Virus record (IMG/VR): IMGVR_UViG_3300001460_000115
Location: 1-26,801 of that record
DNA: 26,801 nt
Source: a virus
Strand: one strand, 5' to 3'
Position 1 is the first letter of the stretch. Each line of letters opens with the position of its first letter. Below the pieces are notes generated by a model. It was not told where the DNA came from. It was given only the letters and a program-made list of their open reading frames with translations, and did no database searches. Of the stretch, positions 1 to 8,621 are shown one piece after another. The translations under genes and the position numbers were made by a program.

Positions 1-1
1 A

Positions 2-1483
2 GCTGATGGTAATAAGTTATCCATACAAGATAGTGCAGGAGCAACCGCTGGTATTACAGCAGCCACTCTTGGAACATTAGGTACTGATGATCTAGCCGAA
101 GGTTCAACGAATCTTTTTACTACAGCAGCTAGAACTCGAAGTCATCTTCAAGTAACAGATGCAGGTGGTGATGGTTCTTTTGCTTTTGATTCTGCTTCTG
201 GAAAATTTACATATACAGGACCAAGTGCAGCTGAAGCAAGAGCTCATATATCGGTTACTGACGCAGGTGGCGATGGTTCAGCCGCATACAATGCTTCAAC
301 AGGTGTTATCACATACACTGGGCCAAGTGCAACTCAAGTAAGAGCTCATATGAATGTTGCTACTGGTAGCGGATTAGGAAGTTTAGATTATGATTCAGCT
401 ACAGGCCGATTTACACTGACTGGAATAACACAAGCTAATGTTATGTCAACTATGCAAGCGGGCACAGGAGTAGGTATCGATTCTGCCAGCGGTACACTTT
501 CTATTGGTCAAGCTGTAGGAACAACTGACTCAGTAACATTTGCTGGTTTATATGCTTCAGGTAACGTAATTCTTGGTGGTAATCTCACAGTTAATGGAAC
601 AACCACTACTGTCAATTCAACAAATAGTTTAGTTGCTGATCCTTTAATTGAATTAAATACAGGCGCAACTTCGAACGCTAACGATCTTGGATTTGTCTTT
701 GAACGTGGTTCAACTGGTAACAACGCAGCAATTATTTGGGACGAGTCAGAAGACAAGTTCAAAATGGGTACAACTACTGCTACAGGTGCTTCAACTGGTA
801 ATATGACCGTTGCAACTGGATCTCTTATCGCAAACATTGTTGGTAACGTAACAGGTGATGTAACAGGTGATGTGTCCGGTACGGCTGGAGTTGCAACAGC
901 AGTTACAGTCTCAGATAACGAATCTACTAACGAGAATAACGTAATTTTATTTGCTGCAGGAGCTGCAGGTTCTGGTAACCTTGGCGTCGAAGCCGATGGC
1001 AATATGACATATAATCCTAGCACAGGTAAAATAACTGCAACAGGATTTGTTGGAGCATTAACTGGTGATGCATCAGGCACAGCAGCTATAGCAACAACAG
1101 TTACAGTTAGCGATAACGAAAATACTAACGAAAATAATGTGATTCTCTTTGGTGCTGGAGCCGCAGGATCTGGTAATATTGGTGTTGAAGCTGATGGAAA
1201 TATGACTTATAATCCAAGTACTGGAAAAATAACTGCTACTGGATTTGTTGGAGCTCTAACAGGTAACGCTGACACTGCAACAGCACTTGCAACTGCTCGA
1301 GCGATTCAAATTTCTGGAGATGTAACTGGAACAGCTAACTTTGATGGGTCAGCAGCAATTAATATTACAGCTGCTATTGCTGCTAATACAATTTCTTCAA
1401 CAGAATTACTAAGTGCAAGTACGTTGTTAATTAAAAATACTGCAGGTTCAACTCTGAAAACAGTGATTGGAGCTGGTAGTTAA
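2..1483 (+). CDS. Fibre/whisker-like virion structural protein, 5' end missing
   Basis: The frame is open from the first full codon at position 2 to the TAA at 1481-1483, so 493 residues of a longer protein are visible. Composition is dominated by G, A, T, S and N, as in fibrous phage adhesins. Three 34-residue repeats (VTDAGGDGS... then TYTGPSA..., third copy diverged) are followed by a region with NLTVNGTTTTVNST and IIWDESEDKFKMGTTT, then two 66-residue repeats starting VTVSDNE. Such modules are common in structural proteins of marine T4-like phages. In T4 the genes just before 13 are 10-11-12-wac, so position suggests a short-fibre or fibritin-like role; that assignment is inferred from place, not fold. 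The stop overlaps the ATG of gene 13. An ATG at 350 is internal, not the start. Confidence 0.75.
   Translation, partial: ADGNKLSIQDSAGATAGITAATLGTLGTDDLAEGSTNLFTTAARTRSHLQVTDAGGDGSFAFDSASGKFTYTGPSAAEARAHISVTDAGGDGSAAYNASTGVITYTGPSATQVRAHMNVATGSGLGSLDYDSATGRFTLTGITQANVMSTMQAGTGVGIDSASGTLSIGQAVGTTDSVTFAGLYASGNVILGGNLTVNGTTTTVNSTNSLVADPLIELNTGATSNANDLGFVFERGSTGNNAAIIWDESEDKFKMGTTTATGASTGNMTVATGSLIANIVGNVTGDVTGDVSGTAGVATAVTVSDNESTNENNVILFAAGAAGSGNLGVEADGNMTYNPSTGKITATGFVGALTGDASGTAAIATTVTVSDNENTNENNVILFGAGAAGSGNIGVEADGNMTYNPSTGKITATGFVGALTGNADTATALATARAIQISGDVTGTANFDGSAAINITAAIAANTISSTELLSASTLLIKNTAGSTLKTVIGAGS
152..457 (+). repeat. Three tandem 102-bp (34-residue) coding repeats
   Basis: Units begin at 152, 254 and 356, exactly 102 bases apart and in frame. 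Units 1 and 2 share VTDAGGDGS and TYTGPSA with a following R-A-H motif. Unit 3 is more diverged (VATGSGLGS, then FTLTG) but keeps length and hydrophobic pattern. They probably encode repeated beta modules of the fibre shaft. Confidence 0.8.
902..1297 (+). repeat. Two tandem 198-bp (66-residue) coding repeats
   Basis: Units start at 902 and 1100. The first 55 residues of each, from VTVSDNE to GALTG, are nearly identical in protein with a handful of substitutions (S/N, A/G, L/I), while synonymous positions differ more. The last 11 residues diverge. The protein is therefore held constant while the DNA drifts. Confidence 0.85.
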
Positions 1484-2238
1484 TGGCTAATCCTAACTCT
1501 AGAGATACTCTTATCGATTATTGTAAGCGTCGATTAGGAGAACCAGTGCTCGAGATTAATGTTGATGAAGATCAACTTGAAGATAGAGTTGACGAAGCGA
1601 TACAGTATTACCAAGAGTATCATTCTGACGCAACATATCGTGCATATAAATCTCATCAGTTAACCGATACTGATATAACGAATAAGTATATTACTACTGC
1701 TGCAGATGTGCAATACGTAACTCGAGTTTTTCCGTTTATTTCAAGTGCTAGTGCATCTAAAAATTTATTTAATTTAAGATATCAAATGCATTTATCAGAA
1801 CTTACTGACATGTCTCAGTTTGCTGGTGATATCGCGTATTACGAACAAATTCAGCAATATCTTTCTCTATTGGATCAAACACTTAACGGTCATTCTATGG
1901 TTGACTTCGCTCGTAAACAAAACAGACTTTATATTTTCGGACACATCGAAGATTTAGACATTAAAGCTGATGATTACGTAGTGTTCGAGTATTATAGCAC
2001 AATCACAGCAGATTCATTTACTGCGATTTATAACGACATGTGGCTAAAAGAATATACAACTGCATTAATAAAACAACAATGGGGAATGAACTTAATGAAG
2101 TTTGAAGGTATGCAATTACCAGGTGGAGTTATTATTAATGGCAGACAACTTTATGACGACGCTTTAGGTGAAATTGCAGACCTACGAGAAAGGATTAGAT
2201 TAGAACACGAAATGCCAGCTGACTTTTTTATAGGATGA
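1483..2238 (+). CDS. gp13: Neck protein gp13
   Basis: The 251-residue product matches the gp13 family (309 residues in T4). The N-terminal region, residues 5-50, with RDTLIDYCKRRLGEP and then DEAIQYYQEYH, is the characteristic part. With gp14 it forms the neck that seals the filled head and provides the site for tail attachment. The ATG overlaps the upstream stop (TAATG), and gene 14 begins four bases after the stop, so the genes are probably translationally coupled. The gene order 13-14 is as in T4. It is shorter than the T4 protein, as is usual in marine relatives. Confidence 0.9.
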   Translation: MANPNSRDTLIDYCKRRLGEPVLEINVDEDQLEDRVDEAIQYYQEYHSDATYRAYKSHQLTDTDITNKYITTAADVQYVTRVFPFISSASASKNLFNLRYQMHLSELTDMSQFAGDIAYYEQIQQYLSLLDQTLNGHSMVDFARKQNRLYIFGHIEDLDIKADDYVVFEYYSTITADSFTAIYNDMWLKEYTTALIKQQWGMNLMKFEGMQLPGGVIINGRQLYDDALGEIADLRERIRLEHEMPADFFIG

Positions 2239-2242
2239 TAAT

Positions 2243-3136
2243 ATGGCTCGCAATTATTATATAAGAGACAATGTAAAAGCAGAACAGAATCTATATGAAG
2301 ATCTCGTTATTGAATCTCTAAAAATATATGGTCAAGATGTATACTATTTGCCACGAGAAACTGTATTTGAAGATAGAGTTTTTGGTGATGAAATACCTGC
2401 GACATATAATTCAAGTTATAAAATAGAAATGTATATTGACAATATCGAAGGTTTCGATGGAGAAGGAGACTTATTTACTCGATTTGGAGTTGAAATAAGA
2501 GATGAAGCTACTTTTGTAGTATCAAGACGCAGATGGAATGCAACAATAGGTGCCGATAACTCTATTAATAGCGAACGTCCACGTGAAGGTGATTTGATAT
2601 ATTTACCACTTTCTAAATCAATGTTTCAAATAACACACGTGGAACACGAACAGCCGTTTTACCAATTAGCAAACCTTCCAACATTTAAATGTCGTGCTCA
2701 GTTATTCGACTTTAATAGTGAAAACTTTGATACTGGTATTGAAGAAATTCAAGACATTGAAAAAGATCACGGGTATACATATCTGTTAAAAATACAAGGG
2801 GCAGACGTTCTTAATAGAAAGCCAATTGAAGTTGGAACAACTATAACTCAAAATCAAAGTGGCATACTTGTTACAGCAGAAGTTGCTAAATATTCAGATT
2901 CAGACGGCACGGTGCATGCGATCAATCTTGCATCTTCAGACGCAACGTTTAAACTATTTCAAGCAGACAGCACAGTTACTGTTGATTCAGCTACTAACAT
3001 ACACACATTGCAGACAGTTAGTGAATTAAATAAACTTGCTGAAAATGAACAAAACACAGATTTTGGAACTTTTGGTGATGACTTTCTCGATTTTAGTGAG
3101 TCAAATCCATTCGGTGATCCATCAGGGAATGACTAA
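2243..3136 (+). CDS. gp14: Neck protein gp14
   Basis: The 297-residue product belongs to the gp14 head-completion family (256 residues in T4). Diagnostic stretches are ENLYEDLVIESLKIYG-like sequence near residue 15, the YYLPRE motif near 35 and the LPTFKCRAQLF segment near 145. The final 60 residues are acidic and probably flexible. gp14 acts with gp13 at the portal after packaging, in head-tail joining. Its stop overlaps the next ATG (TAATG). Confidence 0.9.
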   Translation: MARNYYIRDNVKAEQNLYEDLVIESLKIYGQDVYYLPRETVFEDRVFGDEIPATYNSSYKIEMYIDNIEGFDGEGDLFTRFGVEIRDEATFVVSRRRWNATIGADNSINSERPREGDLIYLPLSKSMFQITHVEHEQPFYQLANLPTFKCRAQLFDFNSENFDTGIEEIQDIEKDHGYTYLLKIQGADVLNRKPIEVGTTITQNQSGILVTAEVAKYSDSDGTVHAINLASSDATFKLFQADSTVTVDSATNIHTLQTVSELNKLAENEQNTDFGTFGDDFLDFSESNPFGDPSGND

Positions 3137-3399
3137 TGGCAGATGATTTTTTTGATTTTGGCTTTACAGCTGTAGACGAAAACGAACTCGAAGCAGTTCA
3201 AAAAACACAAGCAAAAGCAGCAGAGGTTGAAACGACTGCAGTTGCAACTCAAGATAAGATAGATAAACTATATAATGCAATTATTCCACTACTGAATAAT
3301 TTAAAGAAAAACCCAGAAAAGGAGTATATTCTCTGGCCAGATAGGTTAACAAAGGTGGAATCCTTTGAAGATCATTTGACTAAAATATATAATAGCTAA
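3136..3399 (+). CDS. Small conserved-position protein between genes 14 and 15
   Basis: This 87-residue acidic, helix-rich protein starts MADDFFDFGFTAVDE and ends with a short basic/aromatic tail. Residues 15-60 look able to form a coiled coil. T4 has nothing between 14 and 15. A small ORF here is, from memory, a feature of marine T4-like phages. It overlaps both neighbours by one base (TAATG at each side), so it is surely translated with the neck genes. A role in neck or tail-terminator assembly is a guess from position only. Confidence 0.75.
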   Translation: MADDFFDFGFTAVDENELEAVQKTQAKAAEVETTAVATQDKIDKLYNAIIPLLNNLKKNPEKEYILWPDRLTKVESFEDHLTKIYNS

Positions 3400-4193
3400 T
3401 GTTTGGCGGACACTTTTATCACGAAAAGACTAGACGTGCGGTTGCAATTTTTGGCAAACTGTTTAATAATATATACGTCATTCGTAAAAATCAAACGACT
3501 GGTGCGTCAACTTCTCAAGTAAAAGTACCTCTTGCATATGCTCCAAAAGTAAAATATCTTGATCGTATCCGCGAGAATCCGAGTTTACGAGACAATACTA
3601 AAGTTGCAATCAAACTTCCACGTATGTCTTTTGAAATAACTTCGTTATCATACGACAATGCTAGACAAATTGCAAAAACAAATACGTTTCAAAAAGTTGG
3701 TACTACAGTCAACGATAGAGCTAAGTTTTTTACTGGTGTTCCGTATATACTTACTTTTCAATTAAATATTTACTGTAAAACTCAAGACGATGCTTTGCAA
3801 ATAGTAGAGCAAATTTTACCAACATTTAATCCTCAATATTCAATAACTTTAAAACCTTTCACAGATTACCCAGATATATTAGAAGACATTCCAATTACAA
3901 TTGCTGGAGTCACTTTTCAAGATGATTTTGAAAGTGAATTAGGATCTCGTAGAACAATTATATACACAATGGATTTCGAAATGAGAGTCAGATTCTATAG
4001 TGGTTTATCTAATTCTAAAATTGTACGTGATGTTAGAGCTAAAGTTTTTGATATAGGATCAGGATTAGCTGATTCAGATTTAAGAATAAAAACAATACAA
4101 ATTGAACCTAACCCAACAACATTGAACATTTTAGGTGATTCCGATTTCGGATTTTTAAGGACAGATTATGATGCAGACTCCGACGCTCCGTGA
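3399..4193 (+). CDS. gp15: Tail sheath stabilizer / tail terminator gp15
   Basis: The 264-residue product is close in length to T4 gp15 (272). It opens with MFGGHFYHEKTRRAVAIFG, typical of the family, and has the central VPLAYAPKVKYLDRI stretch. gp15 forms a hexameric ring at the head-proximal end of the tail, capping tube and sheath and binding the neck. The coding sequence ends 26 bases inside gene 16, in another frame. Confidence 0.92.
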   Translation: MFGGHFYHEKTRRAVAIFGKLFNNIYVIRKNQTTGASTSQVKVPLAYAPKVKYLDRIRENPSLRDNTKVAIKLPRMSFEITSLSYDNARQIAKTNTFQKVGTTVNDRAKFFTGVPYILTFQLNIYCKTQDDALQIVEQILPTFNPQYSITLKPFTDYPDILEDIPITIAGVTFQDDFESELGSRRTIIYTMDFEMRVRFYSGLSNSKIVRDVRAKVFDIGSGLADSDLRIKTIQIEPNPTTLNILGDSDFGFLRTDYDADSDAP

Positions 4194-4551
4194 TAGCGAC
4201 AAAGCAAGCCGTGACTATGATTACTCTCGTGAAACATATTATGAATTAATTGAAAGAGGCAAAGACGCTCTTGAAAATATGATAGAAGTAGCAAGAGAAT
4301 CTGAGCATCCTAGAGCTTATGAAGTTCTATCAGGAATGATTAAAAATATTTCTGATGTGAATGATCGCCTTATGATATTAAATAAAGGCAAAAAAGAACT
4401 TGAAAAAAAGAATGATATAACTAAAGTAGAAAATACTCAAAATAATTTTTACTTAGGTTCAACTGCAGACGTTCAACGTTTGCTAAAAGGCGATGTAATT
4501 AATGGAACAGCAACGACAGACTCAGCCGACTCGGGATACTTATCTAGGTAA
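4168..4551 (+). CDS. gp16: Small terminase subunit gp16
   Basis: The 127-residue product sits just before gene 17, as in T4 (164 residues there). Central helices, around residues 20-95, with a charged coiled-coil stretch (LMILNKGKKELEKKND), match the oligomerising core of small terminases. It recognises the packaging substrate and stimulates gp17 ATPase. AAGGA at 4157-4161 lies six bases before the ATG at 4168; a second ATG follows at 4171 and either could be used. It overlaps gene 15 by 26 bases and gene 17 by 50 bases. Confidence 0.85.
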   Translation: MMQTPTLRDSDKASRDYDYSRETYYELIERGKDALENMIEVARESEHPRAYEVLSGMIKNISDVNDRLMILNKGKKELEKKNDITKVENTQNNFYLGSTADVQRLLKGDVINGTATTDSADSGYLSR

Positions 4552-6130
4552 TCCAAACGTAAAGCGTGACGGTGTTTCCGAGCAGTGGACAGCTGAAAGT
4601 ATTACGGAATATAAAAAATGTATGGACAATCCCATATATTTTGCTGAAACACATTTAAAAGTAATTAATCTTGATGAAGGTTTAGTCCCATTTAAACTAT
4701 ATCCTTATCAAGAAGAAATGTTTGGGAGGTTTAATGAGCATAGGTTTAATATCATATTGGCTTGTCGACAATCGGGTAAATCCATATCGGTATGCGCCTA
4801 CTTGCTCTGGTACGCGTTGTTTCATCCGGAAAAAACTGTGGCCATACTCGCTAACAAAGCATCAACTGCGAGAGAAATGCTCTCCAGGATCACGCTTATG
4901 CTTGAGAACTTACCGTTCTTTTTACAACCCGGAACTAAAGCTCTTAACAAAGGTTCACTTGAGTTTGGCAATAATTCTCGAATTATTACTGCGGCAACCA
5001 CTGGTTCTTCTATCCGTGGTCTTAGTATCAACCTGCTTTATTTAGACGAATTTGCATTTGTAGAAAAAGCTTCAGAATTTTATACTTCAACATATCCGGT
5101 TGTATCTGCTGGTAAAGATACTAAAGTTATTATTACGTCTACCGCAAATGGTATTGGTAATATGTTTTATAAAATATGGGAAGGCGCAGTTCAAGAAGTC
5201 AATGAGTTCAATCATTTTAGAGTAGATTGGTACGATGTTCCAGGTCGCGATGAAGCTTGGAAACAACAAACAATTAATAATACTTCGAAGCTGCAATTTG
5301 ATCAAGAATTCGGTAATACTTTTTTTGGAACTGGTGATACATTAATTGGTGCAGAAGCTCTTATGGAATTAAGAGCAGAACAATCTAAAAGATATATTGA
5401 ACAAGGTGATGGATTAATATACGAAGAACCTATGAAAGATCACGAATATATTATGTGTGTTGATGTTGGTAAGGGAAGAGGACAGGACTACTCTACTTTT
5501 ACTTTAATCGATATTAGCGTAAAACCGTTTAAACAGGTAGCTGTGTATCGGAACAATGCTATCTCTCCATTGCTCTTCCCTAGTATTATATATAAGTATG
5601 CAGTTTCTTACAACAAAGCTTATGTTGTAGTCGAGTCAAATGATCAAGGTTCAATGGTAGCAAATGGTTTATACCATGAACTTGAATATGATAACGTGCA
5701 TGTCGAGTCAGCTGTTAAAGCGAATGCTATTGGGCAAGCTATGACTCGTAGAGTAAAGCGTCTTGGTTGTTCAGGTCTAAAAGATCTTTTGGAGACAAAC
5801 AAATTAAAAATAGTTGATGAGCAGACTATTCTTGAAATATCTACTTTTGTTGGTAGAGGTAACTCATATGAAGCTTCAGAAGGTAATAACGATGATTTAG
5901 TTATGACCTTAGTTATGTTTGGTTATTTTGCTCAAACACAATTTTTTAACGATATGACAGATATCAACCTAAAAGAAATGTTGTTTAAACAAAGAATGGA
6001 CGAAATAGAAGCAGATATTGTTCCGTTTGGCTGGGTAGATGACGGATCAGAATATAGTAAACATCTTGAAGATGCTGAAAACACTAAACCTGACTGGTAT
6101 GTTGATTTTGAGCGAGAAGATCATTATTAA
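4502..6130 (+). CDS. gp17: Large terminase subunit gp17
   Basis: This 542-residue protein is the packaging motor ATPase and headful nuclease (T4: 610). The ATPase domain has Walker A CRQSGKS at residues 88-94, Walker B LLYLDE ending at D182-E183, and the coupling motif TSTANG near 213-217. The C-terminal RNase H-like nuclease domain shows the acidic triad candidates D321 (VDVG), E378 (VVVES) and D464/D465 (DDLVMTL). The protein docks on the portal gp20. The start lies 50 bases inside gene 16, with only a weak Shine-Dalgarno, so translation probably depends on ribosomes from gene 16. The first 20 residues are poorly conserved. Confidence 0.97.
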   Translation: MEQQRQTQPTRDTYLGNPNVKRDGVSEQWTAESITEYKKCMDNPIYFAETHLKVINLDEGLVPFKLYPYQEEMFGRFNEHRFNIILACRQSGKSISVCAYLLWYALFHPEKTVAILANKASTAREMLSRITLMLENLPFFLQPGTKALNKGSLEFGNNSRIITAATTGSSIRGLSINLLYLDEFAFVEKASEFYTSTYPVVSAGKDTKVIITSTANGIGNMFYKIWEGAVQEVNEFNHFRVDWYDVPGRDEAWKQQTINNTSKLQFDQEFGNTFFGTGDTLIGAEALMELRAEQSKRYIEQGDGLIYEEPMKDHEYIMCVDVGKGRGQDYSTFTLIDISVKPFKQVAVYRNNAISPLLFPSIIYKYAVSYNKAYVVVESNDQGSMVANGLYHELEYDNVHVESAVKANAIGQAMTRRVKRLGCSGLKDLLETNKLKIVDEQTILEISTFVGRGNSYEASEGNNDDLVMTLVMFGYFAQTQFFNDMTDINLKEMLFKQRMDEIEADIVPFGWVDDGSEYSKHLEDAENTKPDWYVDFEREDHY

Positions 6131-6216
6131 TCATAAATATGAAATAGTATAAATACATATGAAATTGAAAAACAATCGTATTATGCACCATATAAATAAC
6201 CGAGTGAGGTAGACTA
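6131..6216 (+). promoter_or_regulatory. Tandem T4-type late promoters before gene 18
   Basis: TATAAATA, the T4 late -10 octamer recognised by gp55, occurs at 6148-6155 and again at 6191-6198. A 7/8 copy, CATAAATA, is at 6132-6139. With the usual distance, the starts would fall near 6161 and 6204. The second would leave a leader of about 13 bases that still contains the GAGG ribosome-binding site (6206-6209). This is the first real gap after seven tightly packed genes. Confidence 0.8.
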
Positions 6217-8013
6217 ATGGCACTTTTTACACCATCTCAAAGTCCTGCGGTAATTGTTAAAGAGGTTGATGTTACAGGCGGCGTGCCTAACGTTCAATCC
6301 TCAGTTGGCTGTTACACAGGCAAATTTATGTGGGGTCCGGCGGATGAGAGAACTCTTATTTCAAATGAAGAAGAGTTATCAGAAACATTTGGAACTCCAG
6401 ATGATAATCATTCAATTGACTACCACGACGCAGCGTATTTTTTACGCTATTCAGGATCGCTACAAGTTAGTCGTATTGTAGATACTGGCGCTAAAAACGC
6501 AGTTTCTACTTCAGGACAAACTTCGGCATATAATGTGGGAACATATACTCTCCCACAAGTAACTAATTCAGCTAATTTTAACTCTCAGCAAGCTTCCTTA
6601 GATTCTGACGGTCATACCTTTATAGGTAGAGTCCCAGGGACTCTAGGAAATTCTTTAAGAGTTTCAATTTGTCCACCATCAATTAACGATTCAGCTTTCG
6701 ACGGTTGGACCTACAAAGGTTCATTCGATGCTGCACCAGGGACATCACAATTTGCAACTAACACTGATGGAACAAACGATGAAATCCATGCTGCAGTTGT
6801 CGATGTAAACGGAGCGTTTACAGGCACAAAAGGCACTGTTCTTGAAACATATCCTTTCATGTCTGTTGCAAGTAACGCGATTAATACTGTCGATGGATCA
6901 AACATCTATGTTAAAGATGTAATAAATCTAAATTCAAAATATGTACACTTTATTGATTTTGATTCTAACTTTAACTCCTTTAACGCTGGAACAGCTACTA
7001 CAGCCGGAACAGCTAAAGACTTTTTAGGCACTCATGCTGATGTGTCTGCAGTAGTTAACTTCGGATTTGATTCAGGCGTTAACGCAGGTATTCTTTCAGC
7101 TGGAAATTATCAAACTGCATTCGACTTATTTGAAGATAAAGAAGTCGTTGAAATTGATTTCTTAATTGCGCCAGGGATGACAACAAGATCAGATCAAACA
7201 ACAATTGTTAATGATTTGGTTGCAATTGCAGAATCGCGTAAAGATTGTATCGTAGTATCTGGTCCAGCTAGAAACGATATTGTGAATGTATACCAAGCTT
7301 CAACTATTATTACAAATGTAACTGCAACTGCTAATACATTTACAAGATCTAGTTATAATACAGTAGCTGGTAATTATCTAAAAGTTTACGATAAATACAA
7401 TGATAAATTTATTGATATTCCAGCAAACTCTTCAGTAGCAGGTCTCATGGCTGAAACTGATAGAACAGCTGCACCATGGTTCTCACCAGCTGGTTCAAGA
7501 CGAGGACAGCTACTTGGCGTAACTGGACTAGTCTTTAATCCAAATAAAGCACGTAGAGACACGCTTTACAAAAATGGTATTAATCCAATTGTTAATTTTG
7601 CAGGTCAACCAGATCTGACAAGATCAAGCATACTATTATTTGGTGATAAAACAGGTCTCGCAAGACCTTCTGCGTTCGATCGTATTAACGTACGTCGATT
7701 ATTTTTAACAATTGAGCGTGCAATCGCAAGAGCTGCTCAAAACGTACTCTTTGAATTCAACGATGAATTTTCAAGAGCTGAGTTCGTAAATATTATCGAA
7801 CCTGTTTTACGTGATGTTAAAGGTAGACGTGGTATTACAGACTTCCGTATTATTGCGGATGAAACTGTAAATACTGCAGCAGTAGTAGATAGAAATGAGT
7901 TCATAGCTAATATCTTTATTAAGCCAGCTCGTTCTATTAACTTTATCACTCTTAACTTTGTCGCAGCTAGAACTGGCATTTCCTTTGAGGAAGTCGCTGG
8001 CGCTGGCATATAA
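6217..8013 (+). CDS. gp18: Contractile tail sheath protein gp18
   Basis: The 598-residue product (T4: 659) starts MALFTPSQSPAVIVKEVDVTG, typical of gp18. Its last 150 residues are the strongly conserved sheath core, with NPIVNFAGQPDLTRSS, LFGDKTGLARPSAFDRINVR and an ending in SFEEVAGAGI. The middle, around residues 95-330, is variable and probably forms the exposed protruding domains. gp18 polymerises around the gp19 tube and contracts on infection. It is driven by the tandem late promoters just upstream and followed after 16 bases by gene 19. Confidence 0.97.
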   Translation: MALFTPSQSPAVIVKEVDVTGGVPNVQSSVGCYTGKFMWGPADERTLISNEEELSETFGTPDDNHSIDYHDAAYFLRYSGSLQVSRIVDTGAKNAVSTSGQTSAYNVGTYTLPQVTNSANFNSQQASLDSDGHTFIGRVPGTLGNSLRVSICPPSINDSAFDGWTYKGSFDAAPGTSQFATNTDGTNDEIHAAVVDVNGAFTGTKGTVLETYPFMSVASNAINTVDGSNIYVKDVINLNSKYVHFIDFDSNFNSFNAGTATTAGTAKDFLGTHADVSAVVNFGFDSGVNAGILSAGNYQTAFDLFEDKEVVEIDFLIAPGMTTRSDQTTIVNDLVAIAESRKDCIVVSGPARNDIVNVYQASTIITNVTATANTFTRSSYNTVAGNYLKVYDKYNDKFIDIPANSSVAGLMAETDRTAAPWFSPAGSRRGQLLGVTGLVFNPNKARRDTLYKNGINPIVNFAGQPDLTRSSILLFGDKTGLARPSAFDRINVRRLFLTIERAIARAAQNVLFEFNDEFSRAEFVNIIEPVLRDVKGRRGITDFRIIADETVNTAAVVDRNEFIANIFIKPARSINFITLNFVAARTGISFEEVAGAGI

Positions 8014-8029
8014 TCTAAGGAGGTAACTT

Positions 8030-8566
8030 ATGGCACTAGGTAGTGTAGACGAATTTAAGTCCAGGCTTACTGGCGGCGGTGCACGTGGTAATCTCTTTCA
8101 GGTTACACTTGCAAATCCAAGAGGCGGTTTAGGCGTAAACCTTGATATTGATTTCACAGCCTTTATGTGTGAAGCAGCTCAATTACCAGCTTCGAATGTT
8201 GGTACAATTGTAATTCCATTTCGTGGACGTCAATTGAAAGTTGCTGGGGATCGAACATTCGATTCTTGGAACGTCACAATAATAAACGATGTTGAAATGA
8301 AAGTCAGAAATGAAATGGAAAGATGGATGAACGCGATCGCTAATCATGCAGATGCTGGCGGTGTGCAAAATCCAGAACTCTATTTTGCTGATTTAAAAGT
8401 CGAACAATTTGATCGTGACGAAAGTGTTGTTAAGACATACACGTTCAAAGATGCTTGGCCTTCAGCTATATCTCCAATTGAATTGAGTTATTCTGATGAT
8501 AATATCGAAAGATTTACGATAGAATGGCAATATCAATATTGGACATCAAATACCACTGATGGATAA
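8030..8566 (+). CDS. gp19: Tail tube protein gp19
   Basis: The 178-residue product (T4: 163) has the tube signature IPFRGRQLKVAGDRTFDSW around residues 63-82 and the closing YQYW-type strand. It stacks as hexameric rings inside the sheath. A perfect Shine-Dalgarno, AAGGAGGT at 8017-8024, sits five bases before the ATG. This is one of the best in the window and fits the high copy number needed. A paralogue lies at 13951-14451. Confidence 0.96.
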   Translation: MALGSVDEFKSRLTGGGARGNLFQVTLANPRGGLGVNLDIDFTAFMCEAAQLPASNVGTIVIPFRGRQLKVAGDRTFDSWNVTIINDVEMKVRNEMERWMNAIANHADAGGVQNPELYFADLKVEQFDRDESVVKTYTFKDAWPSAISPIELSYSDDNIERFTIEWQYQYWTSNTTDG

Positions 8567-8579
8567 ATGATATATAGAT

Positions 8580-8601
8580 GGAGAGCGGAAAATCGCTCTC
8601 C
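8580..8601 (+). terminator. Stem-loop between genes 19 and 20, possible weak terminator
   Basis: GGAGAGCG (8580-8587) pairs with CGCTCTCC (8594-8601) around a six-base loop, giving eight perfect pairs. Only TCTTATAAAA follows, without a long T run, so termination may be partial. It could instead protect the 3' end of sheath/tube mRNA. Confidence 0.55.
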
Positions 8602-8621
8602 TCTTATAAAAGGAATTATTA

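Noticed and set aside
159-341. 60-codon + frame near the window start
   Set aside because: It is a shifted frame of the fibre gene, which is open without a break from position 2.
508-1080. 190-codon open frame on the - strand
   Set aside because: It is antisense to the repetitive fibre gene. Its length comes from the low-complexity G/A/T-rich codons opposite, and there is no ribosome-binding site or familiar motif.
1651-1658. TATAAATC-like octamer inside gene 13
   Set aside because: It differs at the last base and lies in coding sequence far from any gene start; in AT-rich DNA such near matches are expected.
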